IMG/VR virus record: IMGVR_UViG_3300034071_000338
Location: 1 to 64,000 of that record
Length of the DNA stretch: 64,000 nucleotides
From: a virus
Reading direction: 5' to 3' (one strand)
This document shows positions 54,611 through 61,469 of this stretch, piece after piece. The notes under the pieces are model-generated. The model searched no databases. It was not told the DNA's origin and saw only the letters and a program-made list of their open reading frames with translations. The translations under genes and the position numbers were made by a program. Position 1 is the first letter of the stretch. The number at the start of each line of letters is the position of its first letter.

Positions 54611-54903
54611 TACTTTTTAACTATAAATTCAGTGATAACTTTTAATGCTCCGAGTCCAACTAATGTAACCAACGCATAGAAGTAAGACTTATACTTTTTA
54701 AGTTCTGCCTTAACATCTCCTAACTCTTTCTTTACTTCTTTAAACTCGCTTATTAAACCATTTGAATCTTTATCTATAGGGTTACCGGCCAAAAGAGTAT
54801 AGACATCTTTTAACATAGTCTTCATCTCAGCCATATTGCCCTTAATGGACTCTAATTCTTCTGCCATAATATCAAGTCTATTATTTTCTTGGTTGTTCAT
54901 CAT
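54610..54903 (-). CDS. Coiled coil plus C-terminal membrane span, XhlA-like
   Basis: ATG-ATG at 54898-54903 gives about 97 residues. A long coil (NNQENNRLDIMAEELESIKGNMAEMKTMLKDVYTLL) and an amphipathic helix lead to a C-terminal span (YFYALVTLVGLGALKVITEFIV). This shape matches the XhlA family of lysis-associated membrane proteins. A longer start at 54912 would be TTG and is less likely. Confidence 0.6.
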   Translation of the reverse strand: MMNNQENNRLDIMAEELESIKGNMAEMKTMLKDVYTLLAGNPIDKDSNGLISEFKEVKKELGDVKAELKKYKSYFYALVTLVGLGALKVITEFIVKK

Positions 54904-54913
54904 AACAATCAAA

Positions 54914-55405
54914 TTACCAAAGTGCGTTAATAAGAGTTGCTGTTGTACCGCTACCGCTTGAGTGAACCTTTACTACCTGAACAGGTAATACGGTTCCAAC
55001 AGGAACAGCAGTAAATGTAACTATATCTTGACCAATGGTTGTAACTCTTACGTTACCTGCACCACCTACATACAAGAAACATCCCGGATTTCCATTAGAA
55101 GTCTGAGGACTTGCTTGATAGATAGTATATACTTTACCACTTGCAGCAAAAATATCTGCATTTAATACAATCACAGTTGCGCTTGTTACAGATACAACAG
55201 TTGCAGCACTACCATCAGTTGTATTATACACAATATCACCTGTCTTTACATTCAAATTAATAAAGTTACCTGTTGTGTTTACCAATTGATTAGCAACAGC
55301 ACTTGTATTAGTACCTGAGCTAATAAGAGCAGGGTATGGCACGTTTGCGTTGTCCGTAGGGATAACAGTTAATGCTCTTGAAAATGTTGTTTTAAAAACT
55401 GACAT
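54914..55405 (-). CDS. Virion protein with the domain inserted in the connector (163 aa)
   Basis: Residues about 25-105 (SSGTNTSAVANQLVNTTGNFINLNVKTGDIVYNTTDG ... VVSVTSATVIVLNADIFAASGKVYTIYQAS) share an extended pattern with residues 115-190 of the 33277-34215 connector. The flanking regions are beta-rich (CFLYVGGAGNVRVTTIGQDIVTFTAVPVGTVLPVQVVKVHSSG). Probably a small decoration, head or tail protein. Function inferred only from the shared domain. Confidence 0.6.
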   Translation of the reverse strand: MSVFKTTFSRALTVIPTDNANVPYPALISSGTNTSAVANQLVNTTGNFINLNVKTGDIVYNTTDGSAATVVSVTSATVIVLNADIFAASGKVYTIYQASPQTSNGNPGCFLYVGGAGNVRVTTIGQDIVTFTAVPVGTVLPVQVVKVHSSGSGTTATLINALW

Positions 55406-55410
55406 ATTTT

Positions 55411-55584
55411 TTATTTTTTATCTTGATAAGGAAATGCTCTGTTTAATGCGTCTCTACGTTCCTTGCAACCACAATCTTTGCCTGCTGCTTTCGCTACAGT
55501 CTCTACTACCTTCTTAATGCCGGTAACAGTTGTGATTTTCTCAATGGTATCGCCAAGACCTTTACTTTTTTGTTGCTGTTGCAT
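55411..55584 (-). CDS. Small protein with CGC motif (57 aa)
   Basis: Starts MQQQQKSKGLGDTIEKITT and contains GKDCGCKERRDALNRAFPYQ. A short C-x-C-K-x-R-R-D-x-L-N signature like this occurs in small proteins of several Bacteroidota phages. ATG 55582-55584 is preceded by TAATCAAATG-type leader DNA on the minus strand. Function unknown. Confidence 0.6.
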   Translation of the reverse strand: MQQQQKSKGLGDTIEKITTVTGIKKVVETVAKAAGKDCGCKERRDALNRAFPYQDKK

Positions 55585-55595
55585 TTGATTAGATT

Positions 55596-55931
55596 TTAAA
55601 TATTTGAAACCCTTCTACCCATACCAACTATTGACTTCTCAGATTTCTTAGAGGCAAGTTTAGAAGGACTTATTTCCGATTTTGTTTTTGGTGTCTTTGA
55701 AGACACTCTCTTTGTTGGCCTGCAATATTCATTGCTACCACCCGCACCACAGGCTTTACCACTCTTGGTGTCTTGCCACTTCTCTTTCTCCCATCTTTTC
55801 AAACTACTACCTGCCTCAGTCTTCCTCACAACACCCGACCCCTTTCGACATTTAGCAATGGCTTGTGAAGCCCTTGCCGATGGAAAGACATCATACGATG
55901 CTTTAACTTTTTTATAACAGGCGTCCTTCAT
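55596..55931 (-). CDS. DUF5872-like basic protein (111 aa)
   Basis: The N-terminal half KDACYKKVKASYDVFPSARASQAIAKCRKG ... WEKEKWQDTKSGKACGAGG matches the DUF5872 pattern seen in phages and giant viruses (Cys-x-x-K-V-K ... PSAxAS ... KCR). The rest is a Lys/Ser-rich tail. Very basic, possibly DNA-binding. It holds copy 8 of the 16-bp palindrome, encoding VSSKTP. Confidence 0.65.
   Translation of the reverse strand: MKDACYKKVKASYDVFPSARASQAIAKCRKGSGVVRKTEAGSSLKRWEKEKWQDTKSGKACGAGGSNEYCRPTKRVSSKTPKTKSEISPSKLASKKSEKSIVGMGRRVSNI
55691..55706 (-). repeat. 16-bp palindrome, copy 8 (inside DUF5872-like gene)
   Basis: Reads GTGTCTTCAAAGACAC on the minus, coding strand. Confidence 0.88.
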
Positions 55932-56149
55932 TATTTTTTATTTCCCATTTTATCGTATCCCGGCTTACCCTTCTTTGATTGTCTTTCTAAATTAGAAGCA
56001 TCTTCTTGATACTTCTTAATAAAAACTTTTTTCAAATCACCACTTGTTCTATCTGCCATATCCATATTAGATAACATTCTTTTAGCATAAATAGATGTGC
56101 TATCTTTTATTGGTTGAGGACTTGGTGCTAATGGATAATCTCTATTCAT
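55931..56149 (-). CDS. Small basic hypothetical protein (72 aa)
   Basis: Charged and polar (KDSTSIYAKRMLSNMDMADRTSGDLKKVFIKKYQ) with a Gly/Lys-rich end. Its stop overlaps the next ATG (TAATG). No known family. It is one of a row of small basic proteins at the start of the virion operon. Confidence 0.55.
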   Translation of the reverse strand: MNRDYPLAPSPQPIKDSTSIYAKRMLSNMDMADRTSGDLKKVFIKKYQEDASNLERQSKKGKPGYDKMGNKK

Positions 56150-56153
56150 AGTT

Positions 56154-56444
56154 TTAATATTTACCTTTTCTACCTTTAGGATTACTTGTAGTAGACCCTC
56201 CCGGACCTGCCCACAAGTTTTTACAAGCCCAATATCTTGGCGTTAACTTATCATTTGCTGTGTCGCAACTATGTCTTGCTTTGAAACTCTTACGAGCTGC
56301 AGCAGAATAGTTATGACCATAACCTTTTGCTCCAAAGTGGAGGAGTTTTTCCTCCCCTCCGGAACAGGCTTTAACCATCTTTTTCTTCCCCGGTCTATCC
56401 GAGGCAGTAGGACGGTTACATTGCATTTTAGACTTGTCAGCCAT
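56154..56444 (-). CDS. Small Cys/His-containing basic protein (96 aa)
   Basis: Includes MVKACSGGEEKLLHFGAKGYGHNYSAAARKSFKARHSCDTANDKLTPRYWACKNLW, with Cys and His spaced as a possible zinc site, and a Gly/Lys-rich tail. Proteins with this HFGxxGYxxNxS pattern occur in various phages. Function unknown; basic charge suggests nucleic-acid contact in the virion. Confidence 0.6.
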   Translation of the reverse strand: MADKSKMQCNRPTASDRPGKKKMVKACSGGEEKLLHFGAKGYGHNYSAAARKSFKARHSCDTANDKLTPRYWACKNLWAGPGGSTTSNPKGRKGKY

Positions 56445-56449
56445 AGTAA

Positions 56450-56620
56450 TTAGTTTCTGAAATCACGATTTGTGTGACCCGGATACTGAACTACTTTCTT
56501 TGGTTCAGGCATTGCATACGCATCTTTAGGAGCAACAGCTTTTTTTACTTCAGCTACTACTTCTTCAGATACCTGAACGTCATCTTGGATAACTTCATCA
56601 ATTAATTTTGACTTTGCCAT
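56450..56620 (-). CDS. Small acidic/Lys-rich protein (56 aa)
   Basis: Reads MAKSKLIDEVIQDDVQVSEEV and ends PGHTNRDFRN, with an Ala/Glu/Lys helix in the middle. ATG is 6 bases after the stop of the 56627 gene. No family recognised. Confidence 0.5.
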   Translation of the reverse strand: MAKSKLIDEVIQDDVQVSEEVVAEVKKAVAPKDAYAMPEPKKVVQYPGHTNRDFRN

Positions 56621-56626
56621 AACGTT

Positions 56627-56812
56627 TTACTTTGCTTTTTTAAGTAATTTTTTAGCTACACCTGCAGATTTTACAGCAATCTTAGCGCCTTTAGAAGGTA
56701 CACCACCTGCCATTGCTAATGCTTTGCCTTTTAATGCGTTTTTGATTTGCGGTCCACCGCCTGAAGGAGGCTTCAATCTTGATGATGCCGGTAAATTTGG
56801 AGTTGATTTCAT
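56627..56812 (-). CDS. Small Gly/Ala/Lys-rich protein (61 aa), first gene of the virion operon
   Basis: Pro/Ser-rich first part (STPNLPASSRLKPPSGGGP), then AVKSAGVAKKLLKKAK, strongly basic. It starts the long leftward operon, behind the divergent promoter region at 56834-56854. Short basic proteins of this kind may be DNA-packaging or internal head components, but this is a guess. Confidence 0.5.
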   Translation of the reverse strand: MKSTPNLPASSRLKPPSGGGPQIKNALKGKALAMAGGVPSKGAKIAVKSAGVAKKLLKKAK

Positions 56813-56833
56813 CTTTTTAGTTTTTAATTTTAA

Positions 56834-56854
56834 TAACTTTGTAATACAAATGTA
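56834..56854. promoter_or_regulatory. Divergent promoter pair
   Basis: TAACTTTG (56834-56841) faces right and CAAATGTA (56847-56854, TACATTTG on minus) faces left, both TAnnTTTG. They serve the plus-strand regulator at 56870 and the leftward virion operon starting at 56812. Only 57 bp separate the genes, so binding by the regulator could control both. Confidence 0.55.
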
Positions 56855-56869
56855 ATAAAATTTAATTAA

Positions 56870-57331
56870 ATGAAATCACACCCAACTGACTATCTAAAAT
56901 TTTGGAGGGTCATCAGGTATTATGTTAAGTCAAAGCATAAATTAAGCCAAGCCGACCTCGACATCCTACTGTTCTTATACTCAGAAAGTTACTTTGGGCA
57001 AGAGAAGTTTGATGAGTTTGCCGAACTCGTTAGTTGGGACAAGCAGAGGTTTAATAAATTACTTAAACAAGGATGGATTGAGCGTTTTAGAATGAGGGCA
57101 AGAAACAGGGCACTATACCAACTCAGTGATAAGTGCAAACGCCTTATTGTTGATATCTATAGAAAACTAAACGGGGAAGAAATCCCCGTTAGTAATTCGT
57201 ATAACTCAATGTTTTTAAAGAATGTGTCCTATAACGACAAGGTCTATCGCAATATGATTCTTGAAATGAATGCATACAACAAAGCCAACAAGTATAGGTC
57301 ACCAAAAGGTGAGAACAAAGAAGACGATTAA
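56870..57331 (+). CDS. Winged-helix (MarR-like) transcription regulator candidate
   Basis: 153 residues. Residues 24-78 (LSQADLDILLFLYSESYFGQEKFDEFAELVSWDKQRFNKLLKQGWIERFR) form a winged-helix pattern, continued by NRALYQLSDKCKRLIVDIYRKLNGEE, as in MarR-type proteins. It is the only plus-strand gene among leftward genes and is divergent from the virion operon, the place expected for a late regulator. Its stop overlaps the GroES stop by four bases. Confidence 0.65.
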   Translation: MKSHPTDYLKFWRVIRYYVKSKHKLSQADLDILLFLYSESYFGQEKFDEFAELVSWDKQRFNKLLKQGWIERFRMRARNRALYQLSDKCKRLIVDIYRKLNGEEIPVSNSYNSMFLKNVSYNDKVYRNMILEMNAYNKANKYRSPKGENKEDD

Positions 57332-57585
57332 AGCACCACCACCACGTCACGCTCTGAGATGATAGTATATTGCAAATCATCTATCAGCATCGTGAAGCTA
57401 TGCGCCTTGTCATAGTATAACTCATCACCTTCGTCAATGACACTTACGTCAGTGCCGGGAGCTACCACCGATGCACGCTTATATCTAAGCTGATTGGTAT
57501 CCTCCCCTGACAATATCAATCCCGACTCAGTGGTCACTGTCTCTTGTATGTCTTTTACAACAATGTATTTTCCAATTGGTTTCAT
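57328..57585 (-). CDS. GroES-like co-chaperonin (phage Cpn10)
   Basis: I start at ATG 57583-57585, preceded by AAATCAAATCAA on the minus strand, giving 85 residues: MKPIGKYIVVKDIQETVTTESGLILSG ... VVAPGTDVSVIDEGDELYYDKAHSF ... YTIISERDVVVVL. The GLILSG matches the GroES mobile loop (GIVLTG), and GDELYY and the end match the barrel. The roof segment is shortened compared with the ~97-residue bacterial protein. It is in one operon with a phage GroEL, its expected partner. Confidence 0.82.
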   Translation of the reverse strand: MKPIGKYIVVKDIQETVTTESGLILSGEDTNQLRYKRASVVAPGTDVSVIDEGDELYYDKAHSFTMLIDDLQYTIISERDVVVVL

Positions 57586-57595
57586 TTGATTTGAT

Positions 57596-57856
57596 TTAAG
57601 TATATGTAATTTCAGGATGCTCCCACTTTTCTTTACCACATAAAATACATTTAGTCTTGGCTGTTGGATTTGGTTTATTAGATGAAAATGAATGAGTTGA
57701 ATAAGTAGTACCTGAACTAAATGTTAATGAAGTTCCTGTAGTTGTTACTCCTTGACTATTTTGTGGACAATGACTACACATACTTGTTGTTGGAGAATAG
57801 ACTCTTTTACATTTGGGACATTCCCATCCCTGTGGAATAAAGGTTGTTTGTACCAT
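57596..57856 (-). CDS. Zinc-ribbon protein between GroEL and GroES (86 aa)
   Basis: From ATG 57854-57856. CPKCKRVYSP (about 12-21), a CSHC pair, a Ser/Thr/Gly-rich linker, then CILCGKEKWEHPEIT. The CxxC pairs suggest two zinc knuckles. It lies four bases after GroEL and ten bases before GroES. It might be an adaptor or substrate-selective factor, but there is no direct evidence. The spacing implies co-transcription. Confidence 0.65.
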   Translation of the reverse strand: MVQTTFIPQGWECPKCKRVYSPTTSMCSHCPQNSQGVTTTGTSLTFSSGTTYSTHSFSSNKPNPTAKTKCILCGKEKWEHPEITYT

Positions 57857-57860
57857 AATT

Positions 57861-59477
57861 TTATTGTTGTTGCTCGTATGTACGAGCCATTGTGATAATT
57901 GCATTAGTACTTAGGATGGTGACAGCTACGCTGACAGCATTTTGAAGTGCACTACGTGTAACTTTCAACGGGTCAATAACACCCATCTCAATCAAGTCAC
58001 CCATCTGACCGGTCTTAAGGTTGTACCCGTGACCAACAGGAGTGCTATCCTTGTACACATCGCTTGGTTTTAAACCTGCATTAGCAAGTATTTGTTGAAA
58101 TGGAGCCATAAGTGCGTTGCGAACAATGTTAACTGCTGCCATATACTCAACATTACCAACAATATCACCCATATCAGCACACTCATCAAGTAATGCTTTG
58201 CCGGCACCCGGTAAAATTCCTTCCTCAAGAGCAGACCTTACTGCACACACAGCGTCATCAACCCTGTCATACAACTCTTTTTGCTCCAAGTCAGTTTGAC
58301 CACCCACAAAAATAACACCTATGCCACCCGTAAGTGATGCAATACGCTCCAATAAAAAGTCTTTGTCACCTTTCTTAGTCGCTTCTTTATGCGCATCCCA
58401 TAACTGCTTAACTCTTTCCTCAACCAATGTCAGGTCAGCCTTAGCCTCACTACGAATAATAATGGTTTTGTCTTTGCTCACTATCACCTTAGCAGCGTGA
58501 CCCAAATCAGCATAGTTGATATGGCTGATATCGTCACCCGTCTTTTCACTAAAGTATGTCGCTCCTACGCTAATGGCAATGTCTTGCATCAACTCGTGTT
58601 GCTTGTATCCAAAGTTAGGAGGAGGAACTGCAACTACTTTTAAGTTACCCTTAACTGAGTTCGCTGCAAGCGTGTTTACCACGTTTGTATTACACGGAGA
58701 GATAATCAATAACTTCTTGCCTTCAGTAATAATTGGCTTCAACACATTCTCAATCTGTAAGATATTTGCTATCTCCATATCAGCTACCAAAACCATCACG
58801 TCCTCAAACACACACTCGTCTTTCTTTTGGTCATTGATAAACATCGGGCTTAAATACCCTCTGTCAAATTTCAAACCCTTAGTTGTCTCAGCATATGTCT
58901 CTGCCGTTTGGCTTCTTTCCACTGTGACAATACCCGTCTTACCTACGTCCTTATAAACTTCTGATATGATTCGTCCAATCTCTCTGTCATTGTTTGCACT
59001 AATAGCTGCCACATCTAATAGCATACTACTGCTGACCTTCTTAGCCTTACGCTTTAACTTGTCCACCACCTTGCTTGTTATGTCCACCATATGTCTCAGT
59101 ACCTCTGTTCTGTTCATATCATCTTTGATATGCTCAAGACCACCAAGTACTAATCCCTCTGTCAATACAATAGCTGTGGTCGTACCATCACCTGCTGAAG
59201 TAGCTGTCTTGTCTGCTGCCTCCTTCATCATCTTAACTGCCAAGTTCTCACTCGGGTCAATCAAGTCAATTGACTTAGCAACTGTGACACCATCCTTAGT
59301 AACTGTAATGCCGTGTGTGTGATGCGGACTTTCAATAAGCACAGTGTTACCACTTGGTCCGAGTGTTGACTTAACAGCCTTGGACATCTTGACAACGCCA
59401 CTGATAAGTTTCTTTCTTCCGTCCGAACCGAACTGCAAATCCTTGGGTGAGTACCCAATACCTGATGTTTCTACCAT
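57861..59477 (-). CDS. groL: GroEL-like chaperonin (phage-encoded)
   Basis: 538 residues, full GroEL length. The nucleotide-binding motifs are intact: LGPSGNTVLIE (39-49), KDGVTVAKSI (61-70), AGDGTTTAIVL (95-105), and DRVDDAVCAVRSALEEGILPGAGKALLDE (the catalytic Asp in VDDA). The apical domain is divergent and the C-terminal Gly-Gly-Met tail is absent (ending MARTYEQQQ). It heads an operon with a zinc ribbon and GroES. Such an enzyme would form a folding chamber for phage proteins. The leader has AAATCAAATCAA before ATG and a TATATTTG box upstream. Confidence 0.9.
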   Translation of the reverse strand: MVETSGIGYSPKDLQFGSDGRKKLISGVVKMSKAVKSTLGPSGNTVLIESPHHTHGITVTKDGVTVAKSIDLIDPSENLAVKMMKEAADKTATSAGDGTTTAIVLTEGLVLGGLEHIKDDMNRTEVLRHMVDITSKVVDKLKRKAKKVSSSMLLDVAAISANNDREIGRIISEVYKDVGKTGIVTVERSQTAETYAETTKGLKFDRGYLSPMFINDQKKDECVFEDVMVLVADMEIANILQIENVLKPIITEGKKLLIISPCNTNVVNTLAANSVKGNLKVVAVPPPNFGYKQHELMQDIAISVGATYFSEKTGDDISHINYADLGHAAKVIVSKDKTIIIRSEAKADLTLVEERVKQLWDAHKEATKKGDKDFLLERIASLTGGIGVIFVGGQTDLEQKELYDRVDDAVCAVRSALEEGILPGAGKALLDECADMGDIVGNVEYMAAVNIVRNALMAPFQQILANAGLKPSDVYKDSTPVGHGYNLKTGQMGDLIEMGVIDPLKVTRSALQNAVSVAVTILSTNAIITMARTYEQQQ

Positions 59478-59503
59478 TTGATTTGATTTTTAATTGTATG
59501 GTA

Positions 59504-59511
59504 CAAATATA
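59504..59511 (-). promoter_or_regulatory. -7 box TATATTTG for the chaperonin operon
   Basis: CAAATATA on the plus strand, 27 bp before the GroEL ATG. No good -33 TTG at 19-20 bp, so the upstream element may differ. Confidence 0.55.
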
Positions 59512-59604
59512 GTCAATACGTGGTATATTAAGTGGTATTCTGAAAATATATTTATCCCATAAGATAGATTGCACCCGTTAGGGTGAGGAGGATTGTACTA
59601 TCCA

Positions 59605-59921
59605 ATGTCGAAAAATTGCATAGTAATGTCGATTTATGACGATTAAATGTCGGATATTAAAAAGTCGACATTGGCTGTAATGCAATGTAGTAAAGGATTT
59701 CACTATGCTTTGGCATAGCAAATGTCTAAAATGCAGAAAAACTTTCCCTACTTCTTCTATATATATTCCCTCCTTTTATTATTTTTTTCCCATATTATTT
59801 TCTCTTAAAAATCGACATTTTCGACATTAAAGAAATAAAGTATTAATAATCAATAAGTTATAAAAATAAAATCGACATAAAATCGACATAAAAACAGGAC
59901 GAAAATGTCAATATTGACATT
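59605..59921. promoter_or_regulatory. Iteron-like intergenic array (possible replication origin)
   Basis: Within about 565 bp of non-coding DNA (59478-60042): ATGTCGA at 59605 and 59626, ATGTCGG at 59647, TCGACAT at 59665, 59812, 59821, 59872 and 59883, and the perfect palindrome AATGTCAATATTGACATT (59904-59921). The 59872/59883 pair is spaced 11 bp as TCGACATAAAA. The text TTTCCCTA, TTCTATATAT, TATTAATAATCAATA and GACGAAAATGTC is shared with the block before the primase-helicase (6287-6443). The first three copies are spaced 21 bp, two helical turns. Confidence 0.68.
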
Positions 59922-59954
59922 AACTATATCATTCTATAAAAACTTTCAATGAGG

Positions 59955-59976
59955 ATACCTGAATAAATTCAGGTAT
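59955..59976. repeat. Perfect hairpin ATACCTGAAT-AA-ATTCAGGTAT
   Basis: A 10-bp perfect inverted repeat at the right edge of the iteron array. It could mark the end of the origin or serve as a second, leftward terminator element. Confidence 0.65.
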
Positions 59977-59982
59977 ATGCAT

Positions 59983-60014
59983 AAAAACAAAGAGAGCTCA
60001 ATATTGAGCCCTCC
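59983..60014 (-). terminator. Probable terminator of the 60043-60300 gene
   Basis: Minus-strand stem built on GAGGGCTCAA/TTGAGCTCTC (core GCTCAATATTGAGC, 59996-60009, one outer mismatch) followed by TTTGTTTTT. It lies just after the gene's stop. Confidence 0.7.
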
Positions 60015-60042
60015 TAATTTACCGAGTTGATTTACTTTAGGA

Positions 60043-60300
60043 CTAATCCATTTCCGGTCCTTCCATCATCTCAGTCTTAATGTTACCTAAGTAAACAGCC
60101 TCAGCCATCATCTGAACTTTCTCTGCTTTCTTAACTACCTTCTTTAAATCAGCAGCTTGACGAATGCCGGTTATACCATCAGGACGATTGTTAATTAACA
60201 TACCGTCACTAACATTCAAACCAAAGCCTGCACCCTTCTGTTGGTAGATGCTGTTTGATAAGTCTGCCTTGTAAACAGAATTTCCAAATTTTAATTTCAT
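60043..60300 (-). CDS. Small hypothetical protein (85 aa)
   Basis: Single leftward gene with its own terminator, flanked by two large non-coding regions. It is basic in the middle (LKKVVKKAEKVQMMAEAVYLG) with an acidic end (MMEGPEMD). No family recognised. Its isolation suggests an independently controlled early or regulatory protein. Confidence 0.6.
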   Translation of the reverse strand: MKLKFGNSVYKADLSNSIYQQKGAGFGLNVSDGMLINNRPDGITGIRQAADLKKVVKKAEKVQMMAEAVYLGNIKTEMMEGPEMD

Positions 60301-60602
60301 AATAATTGTTTTTGAAGTGTGAAATATTTCAAGGTAAAGATAAGATTTTTTTTAGATGGTATTAGTGTTTGGGCTATAGGGGGTTTTTGGCGATAGGACC
60401 CCCCAACGGAAATGACTTTTTTTTGACGGGTACGGGTACACGTTTTAAACTTTCCTTGCTAATTTTTTAGCTTTTTGGTAGCGCCATCGATGGAAACGAG
60501 CGCCTTGTTGCGCTCCGCTCCGCTCCCGTCCTCCGTATTGCGTCCAACGAAGCGCCTGAGACTCACGTATTCGCTCCGCTCCCGTCCTTTGCTCCGTACT
60601 TT

Positions 60603-60618
60603 GTGTCTTTGAAGACAC
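60603..60618 (-). repeat. 16-bp palindrome, copy 9
   Basis: GTGTCTTTGAAGACAC on the plus strand, at the edge of the GC-rich non-coding island. Confidence 0.88.
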
Positions 60619-60763
60619 TAAACGAGAGAGAAAGAGACAAGAGAGAGGCTTTTAGACCTCTCCCGTACATTGCAAGTACAAACTTTGTACAATATCAGGC
60701 AACCTCAAGCGCCTTATTGTATTGAGTTTCCATATATCAGATAAAAAAAAGATTAAAAAAATT

Positions 60764-60792
60764 TTGTAGTATTCAGAATTGAACTATATTTG
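60764..60792 (+). promoter_or_regulatory. Bacteroidota-type promoter for the early operon
   Basis: TTG at 60764-60766, 18-bp spacer, TATATTTG at 60785-60792. Transcription should start near 60799, 33 bp before the ATG at 60832. Confidence 0.72.
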
Positions 60793-60831
60793 AGAAACAA
60801 TTGAACAATTAATAATCAAAATTTAAACACT

Positions 60832-61467
60832 ATGAGTCAATTACTAAGCATCGAAAGTAGTTTCTTGAACTTGCCAATAGTCAAGCAGAGCTTGAACTTG
60901 CAAGAAATCAGGAGCGTTCAACGAACTATCGTAAACGCAAAGAAGAAAAAGTTCGAACAAACTTTGGCCTTGAGTAAGTTAGTTACTAAGGCGGTTGAGT
61001 GGTTTCAGTCAGAAGAGGGTCAACGAGTATGCACCGAAGAGGGTATCAGTTGGACGAATGAGGAAATTGGTCAGAAAGTTTTCGGATGGCAAAAATCATT
61101 TTTCTACAAGGTAGTCAAGGCGGGTAAGTTAGACGAGGCCGTTGTTGACACGTTCAAGGCTAAGTGTGACGAGGCCGAGACACGTGGTGAAGACCCGAAC
61201 CGCTCACTTGAGGGCTTACTGAAATTCGCTAAGCAAGTGGAAACGGGCACAAGTGAAAGTGGACAAGGTGAAGGCGGAGAGGGTGAGAGTGAGGCGCAAG
61301 TTGAGACACGTGTTGAAACCATACTCACGTTCACGTACAAAAGTGAGGGAGGCAATGTTTCAGTGCGTATCGATGCCGAGGGTAACGTGAAAACCACTAA
61401 CAGCGCCGAGCAAATTCGTGAGGCTATTGCGGTATTACAATTTTCAATCCAAAATCAAAATCAATAA
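60832..61467 (+). CDS. Early protein with HTH-like segment (211 aa)
   Basis: Residues 15-110 are helical and basic, with SWTNEEIGQKVFGWQKSFFYKVVKAGKL (about 73-100) resembling a helix-turn-helix. An acidic Gly/Glu/Ser linker (ESGQGEGGEGESEAQVETRVE) leads to a beta-rich C-terminal (TFTYKSEGGNVSVRIDAEGNV). Being first after the promoter, it may be a DNA-binding early regulator; this is inference. The amidoligase starts two bases after its stop. Confidence 0.6.
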   Translation: MSQLLSIESSFLNLPIVKQSLNLQEIRSVQRTIVNAKKKKFEQTLALSKLVTKAVEWFQSEEGQRVCTEEGISWTNEEIGQKVFGWQKSFFYKVVKAGKLDEAVVDTFKAKCDEAETRGEDPNRSLEGLLKFAKQVETGTSESGQGEGGEGESEAQVETRVETILTFTYKSEGGNVSVRIDAEGNVKTTNSAEQIREAIAVLQFSIQNQNQ

Positions 61468-61469
61468 TT

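Larger units (their letters stand above)
60301..60831. other. Non-coding region with GC-rich island and hairpins
   Basis: 531 bp without a supported gene. It contains GGGGG/CCCCC arms around 60379-60412, an unusually GC-rich stretch (about 60475-60600) with CCATCGATGG, hairpin GAGCGC-CTTGTT-GCGCTC and a direct repeat of CGCTCCGCTCCCGTCCT (about 60521 and 60573). Palindrome copy 9, hairpin GAGAGG-CTTTTAGA-CCTCTC (about 60642) and GTACAAACTTTGTAC follow, and then the promoter at 60764-60792. A structured RNA or control region is possible. Confidence 0.55.

Noticed and set aside
60530-60620. TCCGTA motifs as fourth and fifth hammerheads
   Set aside because: The strand matching stem III and the cleavage base is present twice, but no CUGANGA or GAAAC core with pairing stems follows on either strand.
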